Below, piece by piece: positions 25,248 to 32,399 of a stretch of DNA of 35,326 nt; positions within the stretch are counted from its first letter, which is position 1, and each line of letters starts with the position of its first letter. Under the pieces are notes generated by a model. That model searched no databases. It was not told the origin of the DNA and saw only the letters and a program-made list of their open reading frames with translations. Source of the DNA: Defluviitaleaceae bacterium (GTDB lineage: Bacteria; Bacillota; Clostridia; Lachnospirales; WQUN01); NCBI GenBank assembly GCA_009777845.1, contig WRLD01000031.1, forward strand, positions 1-35,326, read 5' to 3'. The translations under genes and the position numbers were made by a program.

Positions 25248-25970
25248 ATGTTAGGTTATATTTACCAAAAAGCGCGTACCCTTATCCTTGGGGCGTTGGC
25301 ATTAAATTCAGAGGACACGACTTACTACATAGGGGGCAGCGAGGTGTTGCCCGCGCCCCTTGACGCGGAGGAGGAGGCGAGCCTGCTCGCGCTTTTGGGC
25401 GACGGCGACGACACGGCCGTAAAGGCTACCTTGATAGAGCGTAACCTGCGGCTGGTCGTGTACATCGCGCGTAAATTTGAGAATACTGGAATTAACGTGG
25501 AGGATTTGATTTCTATAGGCACAATCGGCTTGATAAAGGCGATTAACACCTTTAGGGCGGACAAAAAAATAAAGCTCGCCACATACGCAAGCCGTTGTAT
25601 CGAAAATGAAATACTCATGTACCTGCGGCGAAGCACGCGCACCAAGTCAGAAATTTCCATAGACGAGCCGCTCAATATCGACTGGGAGGGCAACGAGCTA
25701 TTGCTTTCCGACATTCTCGGCACGGACGTGGATATAATTTCGCGCGATTTGGAGGACGAGGTAGACAAGGAGCTGTTGAGCTTTGCCCTAGACAAATTGT
25801 CTGTGCGTGAGAAGCAGATTATCGAGCTTCGTTTTGGGCTATATTCGGGCGGAGAAGAAAAAACGCAGAAGGAAGTGGCGGATTTGCTGGGGATTTCGCA
25901 GTCTTATATTTCGCGGTTGGAGAAAAAGATTATTGGGAGGTTGAAGAAGGAGATGCAGAGGATGGTGTAG
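25248..25970 (+). CDS. sigE: Sporulation sigma factor SigE (pro-sigma-E)
   Basis: Mother-cell-specific RNA polymerase sigma factor of early sporulation, 240 residues. The match is very close: [13 protein letters not shown], then [32 protein letters not shown] and [19 protein letters not shown] in region 2, [20 protein letters not shown], and the region 4 helix-turn-helix [17 protein letters not shown]. The first 27 or so residues ([20 protein letters not shown]) are an amphipathic pro-sequence that would be cleaved by SpoIIGA after engulfment starts. AGGAGG precedes the ATG. Unlike the usual spoIIGA-sigE-sigG cluster, no neighbour here belongs to it: upstream is a divergent secreted-protein operon and downstream a restriction enzyme. 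Confidence 0.95.
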   Translation: MLGYIYQKARTLILGALALNSEDTTYYIGGSEVLPAPLDAEEEASLLALLGDGDDTAVKATLIERNLRLVVYIARKFENTGINVEDLISIGTIGLIKAINTFRADKKIKLATYASRCIENEILMYLRRSTRTKSEISIDEPLNIDWEGNELLLSDILGTDVDIISRDLEDEVDKELLSFALDKLSVREKQIIELRFGLYSGGEEKTQKEVADLLGISQSYISRLEKKIIGRLKKEMQRMV

Positions 25971-26016
25971 GGGGGGGGTATCTAAAACAGCCTAATAAAT
26001 CAAGCGAATTTTCGTC

Positions 26017-26064
26017 TTGACTGTCGCCCGCTATTGATACATAATTTGTATCAATAGTGGGCGA
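26017..26064 (+). promoter_or_regulatory. Promoter embedded in a 17-bp-arm palindrome
   Basis: TTGACT (26017-26022), 17 bases, CATAAT (26040-26045) form a sigma-A-type promoter for the restriction enzyme gene. The arms TCGCCCGCTATTGATAC (26024-26040) and GTATCAATAGTGGGCGA (26048-26064) are inverted complements with one difference, separated by seven bases. They cover the spacer, -10 and likely start site, which is where a repressor would block transcription. Confidence 0.65.
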
Positions 26065-26123
26065 TATTATGTTTATTCATGGGTATCTGCACTCGGGATA
26101 TTGCAGAGGGGAGCTGTAGAGAA

Positions 26124-29039
26124 ATGAATACAATGCCGCTTGAGGCTGATACACGAGTTCTTATAGATAAAAGCCTTGAAAATTTAGGGTGGGTTCTTGA
26201 CGTTAAAAGTAAAGAGAGGAACGTATTTTTTGAGCAACCCAAAACAGAAAGGGAACGCAAGCTCTTAGGCGGAAAAAGACCTGATTACGTTTTATATTCC
26301 AAAGACGAACGCGGCGAAGATAAGGCTATAATTGTTATCGAAGCCAAGCGTAAGGGCGAGCGTGTGGATAAAGCCTTAGAGCAAGGAATACATTACGCCA
26401 AACAGCTTGATGCCCCTATCGTATTTGCGACAGATGGGCTTTTTTGTAAATCTTACCATACCAAGTTTGACAAAACTCCTATTCTCAATGGCGAGGAAGT
26501 TGACGAATTTTTAAGAGAAACATTAGCGATAAAGTATTTATCTAATTGGGAAGTTAATACTATTTCTCCAAAAGTGCAGTATGACCGCAGGGAGCTCATT
26601 AAAATTTTTGACGAAGCCAACAATATGCTGCGTGGTGATGGTCTTAGGGCAGGAATTGAGCGTTTTGGTGAATTTGCAAATATCTTGTTTCTAAAGCTGG
26701 TAAGCGAAAATTCTCAAATTCTGTATGAATCGGGCAAAAATCCAAATTTTGATTCTGCTTGCCGTTGGGATTCGATAAAAAATATACCTTCAAGCGCACG
26801 TATTGACTATATAAACAATACGGTTTTTACCCGCTTGAATAACCTGTACAAAACTATAATCTTTACACCATTAACTATGCGTAGCGATGATATTCTCAAG
26901 GATATTATGGACAAGCTAGACCCATTGACACTAACAGATGTTGATTCTGATGTCAAAGGTGATGCTTTTGAATACTTTCTTAGAGAATCGGCAGCTACAA
27001 AAAACGATTTAGGCGAATACTTTACGCCACGCCATATTGTCAAAACTATGGTGAAATTGGTCAACCCGCAAATTGGTGAAAGAGTTTATGACCCGTTTTG
27101 TGGAACTGGCGGATTTCTGATAGAGAGCTTTAGGCACATATGGAATACTATGGCGCGTAATGATAAAAACAAAGAAACGCTACGTGAAGATACCGTTTTT
27201 GGCAACGAGATAACAAACACAGCGAGAATCACTAAAATGAATATGATTTTGACCGGAGATGGACATAGCAATATCCATATGAAGGATAGCCTTGCTAACC
27301 CAGTTGATGGTGTAAAAGGTGAGGGCTATGATATTGTTTTAACGAATATGCCATATTCTCAAAAGTCAAAACACGGAAATCTATATGATATGCCGTCCAA
27401 TAATGGTGACAGCATATGCGTTCAGCATTGCATGAAAGCAATCGACTCAACTGCTGAAAATGGACGCATGGCTCTTGTTGTACCCGAGGGCTTTTTGTTC
27501 CGTAAGGATTTAAGTAAGACAAGAGAGCTTCTACTAAAAAATTGCGACTTGCAAAGCATTATTTCGCTTCCGCAGGGCGTGTTTTTGCCGTATACAGTAG
27601 TTAAAACCAACATTCTCTACGCAACAAAAGTGAATCAAAATATTAAGCCATCGCAAAAACGTAAGGATTTTTGGTATTTTGATGTAAAAAGTGATGGGTA
27701 CTCACTTGATAACCACAGGCGTAAATTGAGAAGTGGTAGCGATTTAGACAAATATCTGGAATATCGTAAACTTGATGACGACCAACAACAAGAAATGATT
27801 GATAACGGTTTTGGGGCTGTGCCTTTGGATAAGGTTAGGGGGAATGCCTACATCATGGTGGGGGGGCGATATAGGGAACAAAAAGCATACACTTCAGCAT
27901 ATTCTACTAAATCAATAGGCGAGGTTTGCACTATTATTAGTGGGTATGCCTTTCCTACCGCTCTACAATCCGCAATAAATGGGAATGTACCGTTTTATAA
28001 GGTAAGCGACATGAATACAACAAGCAATTTAATGTTTATGTATAGTAGCAATAATTATGTTTCTGAAGAAGTTATTTCAGAGAGAAGATGGAAGGTTGCA
28101 CCTGAAGGGACGGTTATTTTTCCTAAAATTGGAGCTGCTATTGCTACTAATAAAAAAAGGATTCTAACTCAACCTTCATTGTTTGACAACAATGTCATGG
28201 GTCTCGTCTGCGGAGAATATCTTTTGCCGAAATATATGTATTATATTTTGACAGGTTTGGATATTTCGATATGGGCTTCATTGAGCAATCCTCCATCTAT
28301 TTCAAAGGATATAGTTGAGGAGTGTAAGGTTCCTGTGCCATCGCTTGAAGTGCAACAGCAAATTGTTGACGAATTGGACGGTTATCAACGTATTATTACC
28401 CATGCAAAAGGCATACTAAACGCCTATAATCCTATTATCCCGAATAATACTATAGGCGAAATTATGCGATTAGGTGACATTGCAACCTTTAGACCTTCAA
28501 AAGGCGAAATTAAAGCACTCGCTGATGATACCATTGTTTCATTTGTTCCAATGGCGGATTTGAATACGCACGATATTGATTTTATAGCAAAAGAAGATAA
28601 GAATATTGCAGATGTATACACAGGTTACACATATTTCAAAGATGGGGACGTTTTACTTGCTAAAATAACCCCTTGCTTTGAAAATGGGAAATCTGGAATC
28701 GCTCGAAACCTTACTAATGGTATCGGATTTGGGTCAACAGAATATATTGTAATTCGTGCAAAACCAGAAATAGTGTATCCCGAATGGATTTATTATCACA
28801 TAAATTCACAAAATTTCCTACAGCAAGGAAAAGGGGCAATGACTGGCACGGCTGGACAACAAAGGGTAGACTTGAATTTTGTTAAAAATTATCCTATTGT
28901 TGTTCCAACACTTGAGACACAACGTCAATTGATTGATGGCATTAAGGCTGAAAAAACTCTTGTTTCTTCGTCAAAGCAGCTTATTGATGTTTTCACAAAA
29001 AAAATGCAAAACAGAATAAATGAGATATGGGGTGAGTAG
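26124..29039 (+). CDS. Single-chain restriction-modification-specificity enzyme (Type IIG/IIB-like)
   Basis: Predicted fusion of nuclease, adenine methyltransferase and specificity subunit, 971 residues. Residues 1-130 are a nuclease domain like the HsdR N terminus, with the PD-(D/E)XK signature Pro53-Asp54 (KRPDYVLYS) and EAK at 73-75 (IIVIEAKRKGE). The N6-adenine methyltransferase domain has motif I DPFCGTGG (Asp323) and motif IV NMPY (408-411). After about residue 590 come two target-recognition domains (IGEVCTIISGYAFPTAL and MRLGDIATFRPSKGE), each followed by a helical spacer (SLEVQQQIVDELDGYQRI; TLETQRQLIDGIKAEK). There is no DEAD-box translocase, so it should not need ATP for cleavage, unlike Type I. 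The ATG at 26124 is preferred; an upstream ATG at 26079 lacks a ribosome-binding site. Confidence 0.85.
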   Translation: MNTMPLEADTRVLIDKSLENLGWVLDVKSKERNVFFEQPKTERERKLLGGKRPDYVLYSKDERGEDKAIIVIEAKRKGERVDKALEQGIHYAKQLDAPIVFATDGLFCKSYHTKFDKTPILNGEEVDEFLRETLAIKYLSNWEVNTISPKVQYDRRELIKIFDEANNMLRGDGLRAGIERFGEFANILFLKLVSENSQILYESGKNPNFDSACRWDSIKNIPSSARIDYINNTVFTRLNNLYKTIIFTPLTMRSDDILKDIMDKLDPLTLTDVDSDVKGDAFEYFLRESAATKNDLGEYFTPRHIVKTMVKLVNPQIGERVYDPFCGTGGFLIESFRHIWNTMARNDKNKETLREDTVFGNEITNTARITKMNMILTGDGHSNIHMKDSLANPVDGVKGEGYDIVLTNMPYSQKSKHGNLYDMPSNNGDSICVQHCMKAIDSTAENGRMALVVPEGFLFRKDLSKTRELLLKNCDLQSIISLPQGVFLPYTVVKTNILYATKVNQNIKPSQKRKDFWYFDVKSDGYSLDNHRRKLRSGSDLDKYLEYRKLDDDQQQEMIDNGFGAVPLDKVRGNAYIMVGGRYREQKAYTSAYSTKSIGEVCTIISGYAFPTALQSAINGNVPFYKVSDMNTTSNLMFMYSSNNYVSEEVISERRWKVAPEGTVIFPKIGAAIATNKKRILTQPSLFDNNVMGLVCGEYLLPKYMYYILTGLDISIWASLSNPPSISKDIVEECKVPVPSLEVQQQIVDELDGYQRIITHAKGILNAYNPIIPNNTIGEIMRLGDIATFRPSKGEIKALADDTIVSFVPMADLNTHDIDFIAKEDKNIADVYTGYTYFKDGDVLLAKITPCFENGKSGIARNLTNGIGFGSTEYIVIRAKPEIVYPEWIYYHINSQNFLQQGKGAMTGTAGQQRVDLNFVKNYPIVVPTLETQRQLIDGIKAEKTLVSSSKQLIDVFTKKMQNRINEIWGE

Positions 29040-29079
29040 CTTGGCAAATATTAAAGCCCCACCTTTTGTAGATAGCAGC

Positions 29080-29108
29080 TTGAAAATGGCGTTATGTTTT
29101 ACTATAAT
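29080..29108 (+). promoter_or_regulatory. Sigma-A promoter of the small gene at 29126
   Basis: TTGAAA (29080-29085), exactly 17 bases, TATAAT (29103-29108). This near-consensus promoter lies only 41 bases after the restriction gene and would start transcription about 10 bases before the small gene's start codon. Confidence 0.75.
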
Positions 29109-29125
29109 GTCATTGAGGTGATGTT

Positions 29126-29317
29126 ATGATGCAACGTCAGATTTCGTTTCAGCCAAGGGTTGTGCCAAAGGCTATGCTAGCGCTTGACGAGCAGTTGATT
29201 GCGGCAATTGAGGCGAAAAACATTCCCGTGATTGAGCTTGATGTGGACGAAAATGGTAATATTTTCGTAGACCCCGATAAAGCCCCCGATTTATATAATT
29301 GGGCGGTGAATGGGTAA
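29126..29317 (+). CDS. Small hypothetical protein (63 aa)
   Basis: I do not recognise this protein. It starts at an ATG with GAGGTG a few bases upstream and has its own near-consensus promoter. The sequence reads like a folded domain: a helix (PKAMLALDEQLIAAIEAKNI), a strand, an acidic loop (ELDVDENGNIFVDPDKAPDL) and a short end (YNWAVNG). It has no signal peptide or Cys. Placed after a restriction enzyme, it could be an accessory or regulatory protein, perhaps the factor acting on the palindrome at 26024, but it has no visible helix-turn-helix and this is speculation. Confidence 0.6.
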   Translation: MMQRQISFQPRVVPKAMLALDEQLIAAIEAKNIPVIELDVDENGNIFVDPDKAPDLYNWAVNG

Positions 29318-29378
29318 TTAAGCCGTTTGATGAAAAGGACAAACTACGCACGACAAACGTACGAAGCCAAAATGTGTA

Positions 29379-29478
29379 AATTAAACACGGATTTAGCGGA
29401 TTTTCACGGATTTACGCGGATTGGCTCGTGGAAAAATCCGCGTAAATCTGCGTGAATCCGCTAAATCCGTGTTTAATT
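29379..29478. repeat. Near-perfect GCGGATTT-type palindrome
   Basis: Two 44-base arms, from AATTAAACACGGATTTAGCG at 29379 to its complement ending 29478, differ at about three positions and are separated by a short centre (GGCTCGTGGAAA). It lies between the small gene and the 169-bp element. Of the copies here it is the cleanest example of the family. Confidence 0.85.
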
Positions 29479-29486
29479 GCCTTTTT

Positions 29487-29655
29487 GTAGGGGACGGATT
29501 TATCCGTCCCGAGGTACGCACGTTCGTCAATTCGGGGATGGGCAACGTCCATTAAGCAGGCAGTAAGGTGTTGTCTAAGTGGTTTTCTTAGACAACACCG
29601 CACGCCGACCAAAGCAGAGCGAGGTAATCTCGGGACGGATAAATCCGTCCCCTAC
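29487..29655. mobile_element. 169-bp hairpin-ended element, copy 1
   Basis: Perfect 27-base terminal inverted repeats, starting GTAGGGGACGGATTTATCCG, each containing the 9-2-9 hairpin GGGACGGATTTATCCGTCCC. The middle has a second hairpin, GGTGTTGTCTAAG and CTTAGACAACACC (13 bp, seven-base loop). No open frame of interest. It ends five bases before the stop codon of the PepSY gene, and an almost identical copy lies at 30778. Confidence 0.85.
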
Positions 29656-29660
29656 GTTGC

Positions 29661-30383
29661 TTAATCGTCCAACTTAACCCTCAAAACCTCGCCTGTTGTG
29701 GCACAGATGTCTATATCGTACTCGTCGTACCCGACACGCACCTCTACTTCAAATGTGAGATTGCCGCGCTTGTGTTCCAGCTCGATGTCCTTTATGCTGT
29801 CGCCGCCCACCTCGTCAAGCGCGATTTGTGAGGCGCGTGCGAAGGCTACAGTAGCTTGTGTAAGGCATGGCGCGGTCGTTGCATTTATGTTGTAACGCCC
29901 ATCCTCCTTTAGCCTTTCGACAACGCCAGTATCGGCGTTTACATACACGTCATACTCTATGCCGCCAAACCGTACCTCTACCTCGTAGACCTGAACGCCC
30001 TGCAAACGGTCGATTTCGATGTCCTTTACTGTGCCGCCGCCTACCTCGGCAAGCGCGATTTGCATGGCGCGTTCAAATGTCAATTGCGGGACGGAAGCGG
30101 TCACCTGTTGCCGTTCTCTAGGTGTGGCAACGGGGCGGGGCTGTGCGGTAGCCTGTGTCGCTGTTTGCTGCGAATGTGCCGCGATTTGCTGTAAAAGTGA
30201 CTGCACCGTTGCGGTAAGCTGTGCGATGGTTTTCTGCATTTCTTCCATGCTCATGCCTGTGGCTTCTGTAGTTTCCTGTGCCTGTTCTTGTTGCCCTTGT
30301 GCCTGTTCCTCGGCGTATACCGCCGTTCCAAAAAGGAATATCGCTAACACGCAGAGCAAGAAAGTTTTAATTTTCCCTTTCAT
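29661..30383 (-). CDS. Secreted protein with two PepSY domains
   Basis: Exported protein of 240 residues with a signal peptide (MKGKIKTFLLCVLAIFLFGTAVYAEE), a Gln/Ala/Thr-rich low-complexity and coiled segment (about residues 26-95), and two PepSY-like domains. Each contains a helix (TFERAMQIALAEVGGGTVKD; AFARASQIALDEVGGDSIKD) and strands ending in a YDVYVNADTGVVERL or YDIDICATTGEVLRV hairpin. PepSY proteins are linked to protease inhibition or chaperoning outside the cell. A subtilisin-like protease is encoded 5.6 kb away, so a functional link is possible but unproven. GGGAGGT precedes the ATG. Confidence 0.83.
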   Translation of the reverse strand: MKGKIKTFLLCVLAIFLFGTAVYAEEQAQGQQEQAQETTEATGMSMEEMQKTIAQLTATVQSLLQQIAAHSQQTATQATAQPRPVATPRERQQVTASVPQLTFERAMQIALAEVGGGTVKDIEIDRLQGVQVYEVEVRFGGIEYDVYVNADTGVVERLKEDGRYNINATTAPCLTQATVAFARASQIALDEVGGDSIKDIELEHKRGNLTFEVEVRVGYDEYDIDICATTGEVLRVKLDD

Positions 30384-30518
30384 TTTGAGTACCTCCCTTT
30401 TTTTTTGTTCGCCTTTGGCGATTTTTCAACCTTACGCTACAAATAAATTTTTCTAAAAATAGCGGCTTAATTCGAGTACAACCCCCTCTCTTTTAGGTTC
30501 TACATTTGTCTTGGTTGT

Positions 30519-30547
30519 ATTCTACAATTATAGTTTCTGCGTGTCAA
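30519..30547 (-). promoter_or_regulatory. Promoter of the PepSY protein gene
   Basis: On the minus strand TTGACA (30547-30542), 17 bases, TAGAAT (30524-30519). The leader to the ATG at 30383 would be about 130 bases, with a small GTTCGCC/GGCGAT hairpin just before the ribosome-binding site. Confidence 0.6.
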
Positions 30548-30583
30548 TAGCTTTTGGGGAAATATTTTATGTAATGGAACGCG

Positions 30584-30603
30584 GGGGGCATAGCCCCCTT
30601 TTT
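30584..30603 (+). terminator. Terminator-like hairpin at the left edge of a repeat island
   Basis: GGGGGC, loop ATA, GCCCCC, then five T on the plus strand. No plus-strand gene ends here. It closely resembles the dut terminator on the other strand (GGGGC ATA GCCCC TTTT), and is followed by the 66-base inverted repeat. Confidence 0.55.
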
Positions 30604-30605
30604 GA

Positions 30606-30671
30606 CCGCTGTGGTCGTTGATGTTTTGTGCTTGGCACAAAACATCAACTTGGTGGGAATGTCGTCCCGAG
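30606..30671 (+). repeat. 66-bp inverted repeat, left copy
   Basis: Runs from CCGCTGTGGTCG to GTCGTCCCGAG and contains a hairpin with 15-base arms (GTTGATGTTTTGTGC, loop TTG, GCACAAAACATCAAC; 30617-30649). An apparently identical copy in reverse orientation lies at 31177-31242. Confidence 0.85.
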
Positions 30672-30700
30672 CCTTGATAGCTTTATGGTATTAAAAGGCA

Positions 30701-30767
30701 TGGAACGCGGATTCTATCTGGCGTGTTTTTTTATCCGCGCAATCCGTGTAAATCCGTTAAATCCGAA
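30701..30767. repeat. GCGGATTT-type repeat, shortened
   Basis: TGGAACGCGGATTCTATCTG at the left and AATCCGTTAAATCCG at the right, with a shortened left arm. The centre (CTATCTGGCGTGTTTTTT) matches the centre of the copy at 10865-11031. Confidence 0.6.
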
Positions 30768-30777
30768 TAGCCTTTTT

Positions 30778-30946
30778 GTAGGGGACGGATTTATCCGTCC
30801 CGAGGTACGCACGTTCGTCAATTCGGGGACGGGCAACGTCCATTAAGCAGGCAGTAAGGTGTTGTATAAGTGGTTTTCTTAGACAACACCGCACGCCGAC
30901 CAAAGCAGAGCGAGGTAATCTCGGGACGGATAAATCCGTCCCCTAC
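30778..30946. mobile_element. 169-bp hairpin-ended element, copy 2
   Basis: Same length and ends as 29487-29655. It differs at a couple of positions, one of which (GTATAAG instead of GTCTAAG) breaks a pair in the central hairpin. Confidence 0.85.
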
Positions 30947-31020
30947 AAAGAACCTGCGTTCGTGCGTTTGTCGTGACAAACTACGCTTGCTTGATTTTTT
31001 GAGGTAAAATTAGGCATGAT

Positions 31021-31160
31021 TGGAACACGGATTTGGCGGATTTTCGCAGATTACACGGATAGTATCCGCGAAAATTCACGTAATCCGCGTTCCGTTAGCT
31101 TTTAATGCCGTAAGAAAAAATCCGCGAAAATCCGTTAAATCCGCGTAAATCCGTGTTCCA
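31021..31160. repeat. GCGGATTT-type palindromic repeat
   Basis: Bounded by TGGAACACGG (31021) and CCGTGTTCCA (31160), with inner units GGCGGATTT, TCCGCGAAAATCC and similar. It lies inside the 66-bp inverted repeats. Confidence 0.75.
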
Positions 31161-31176
31161 TAAAACAGCCCAAAGA

Positions 31177-31242
31177 CTCGGGACGACATTCCCACCAAGT
31201 TGATGTTTTGTGCCAAGCACAAAACATCAACGACCACAGCGG
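31177..31242 (-). repeat. 66-bp inverted repeat, right copy
   Basis: Reverse complement of 30606-30671, running CTCGGGACGAC to CGACCACAGCGG. Together the two copies bracket a 505-base interior that holds two GCGGATTT repeats and one 169-bp element. Confidence 0.85.
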
Positions 31243-31244
31243 CG

Positions 31245-31262
31245 AAAAGGGACAAAGTCCCT
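31245..31262 (-). terminator. Terminator after the small gene at 31261
   Basis: On the minus strand AGGGAC, loop TTT, GTCCCT, followed by TTTT, directly after (and overlapping) the TAG stop. Six base pairs. It would end the TauE/SafE operon. Confidence 0.6.
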
Positions 31263-31431
31263 ACGCCAACGCCGCTTCTAGCCTATCGAGGTCGCCTAGC
31301 GGAAACATTTGCAAAAGCTCCTTGTACTGAAACTGGCTCAATTCCTCGGAATCTACATATATTCGTATTTTTCTGTCCGTGTCCGCTTTTTTAAACTCGT
31401 TTTTTAGTGTTTCAAATTCTCTAAGCTCCAT
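31261..31431 (-). CDS. Small hypothetical protein (56 aa)
   Basis: Unrecognised protein of 56 residues. The ATG at 31431 is chosen because GGAG lies nine bases upstream; an ATG seven codons earlier has no such site. It is charged and likely helical (RKIRIYVDSEELSQFQYKEL), and ends LDRLEAALA. It has no membrane segment. It begins 55 bases after the second TauE half and ends at a terminator, so it is probably the last gene of that operon. Confidence 0.55.
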   Translation of the reverse strand: MELREFETLKNEFKKADTDRKIRIYVDSEELSQFQYKELLQMFPLGDLDRLEAALA

Positions 31432-31486
31432 TTTTTTCACTCCTTCCCCCATGCCGTCACTGGGGCGGCAAAAATAATAGCTAAAG

Positions 31487-31867
31487 CTATTTTTTACACT
31501 TATCGCGCTCTCGGCGCATTTTTATTCCTTTCACAAGCTCGTATACCGCAAGCGCGAGCAGAAAAACCGCAAAGCCCTTGCGTAGATAGCCGCCGTCGAT
31601 TTTTACCGCGATTAGCGAGCCGATTACCGCGCCGGGCAACGCCCACAAAATAAGCGGCAGCAGCCCCTCCTTTTCGATACTGCCGTTTTTTTTGTGTACC
31701 CATAGCGCGAAAACGGCGGTGGGAATAAAATACAGTAGATTGACGTTCTGCGCTTCCTGCTGCCCGATGTTTAAAATAATAGTAAGTGCTGGAATAAGAA
31801 CCGCGCCGCCGCCTATTCCCATGCCGCTGATTATTCCCGAAGCAAGCCCTGCCAATATATACATCAT
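31487..31867 (-). CDS. TauE/SafE-family permease, second half-size subunit
   Basis: Membrane protein of 126 residues, about half the usual 250-residue TauE/SafE (TSUP) transporter. It has the glycine-rich family motif at the start (GLASGIISGMGIGGGAVLIP), about four hydrophobic segments and a basic cytoplasmic tail (KMRRERDKCKK). The ATG overlaps the TGA of the first half-gene by four bases, so the two are translated together and probably form one transporter. Known family members export or import sulfite, sulfoacetate or related anions; the substrate here is not known. Confidence 0.83.
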   Translation of the reverse strand: MMYILAGLASGIISGMGIGGGAVLIPALTIILNIGQQEAQNVNLLYFIPTAVFALWVHKKNGSIEKEGLLPLILWALPGAVIGSLIAVKIDGGYLRKGFAVFLLALAVYELVKGIKMRRERDKCKK

Positions 31868-32214
31868 GCGAACAACATCCTAACCGCGCCGACCGCGAGA
31901 ACCAACGCAAACAGCACATGAAGCCACCACGCCGACAGCTTTCGCAACAGCCTCGCGCCGATTATTCCGCCGCAGACACCGCCCCCCGAAACCAGCAGGA
32001 CGATTTTCCAGTCCACCTCGATGCCCCAAATATAAACGCCCGCGCTTACCACAGAAAGCGGCAAAATGACCGCCAGCGCGGTGGCGTGCGACTTGTGGGT
32101 CTGTATGCCCATAAATTTTTGCAGCGCGGGGATAAGCAACGCGCCGCCGCCCGCGCCGAAAAGCCCGTTGGCAAGCCCCACGACTAAGCCTATTGGAATT
32201 ATTTTTTTATTCAT
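31864..32214 (-). CDS. TauE/SafE-family permease, first half-size subunit
   Basis: Membrane protein of 116 residues with the matching repeat of the family motif (GLVVGLANGLFGAGGGALLI) and about four hydrophobic segments. It corresponds to one inverted-repeat half of TauE/SafE. Start ATG at 32214; no strong ribosome-binding site is visible upstream and I see no clear promoter in the gap to 32373. Neither half reads as a broken piece of the other: each starts and ends cleanly, and the overlap is the ATGA typical of coupled genes. Confidence 0.83.
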   Translation of the reverse strand: MNKKIIPIGLVVGLANGLFGAGGGALLIPALQKFMGIQTHKSHATALAVILPLSVVSAGVYIWGIEVDWKIVLLVSGGGVCGGIIGARLLRKLSAWWLHVLFALVLAVGAVRMLFA

Positions 32215-32306
32215 GCTGTAAGTTTTTGCATAAGTGGTTGTTTTTATGTATTGGTTTTTTTGTTAATTCGGACGGGAAAATACTCGGTAATTTTAAGAAA
32301 GCTATC

Positions 32307-32335
32307 TTGTGTAAAGTTTAAAATAGTGATACAGT
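32307..32335 (+). promoter_or_regulatory. Weak promoter candidate for the RCC1 protein
   Basis: TTGTGT (32307-32312), 17 bases, TACAGT (32330-32335). A direct repeat, TAGTGATA, at 32324-32331 and 32342-32349, spans the -10 and start region. Confidence 0.35.
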
Positions 32336-32399
32336 CTAGGCTAGTGATATAAAAAACGAGAGGGGCAACAGTAATGAAAGCAATGAGAAGCGCAAGCAA

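Noticed and set aside
26079..26123. Earlier ATG start for the restriction enzyme
   Set aside because: It has no ribosome-binding site and adds 15 residues with no domain value; the ATG at 26124 lies after a purine-rich GAGGGGAG stretch and suits the domain start better, though spacing is a little long.
31864..32214. TauE/SafE gene broken by a frameshift
   Set aside because: Both halves have their own start and stop joined by an ATGA overlap and each begins with its own glycine-rich motif, which fits two designed half-genes better than a mutation.
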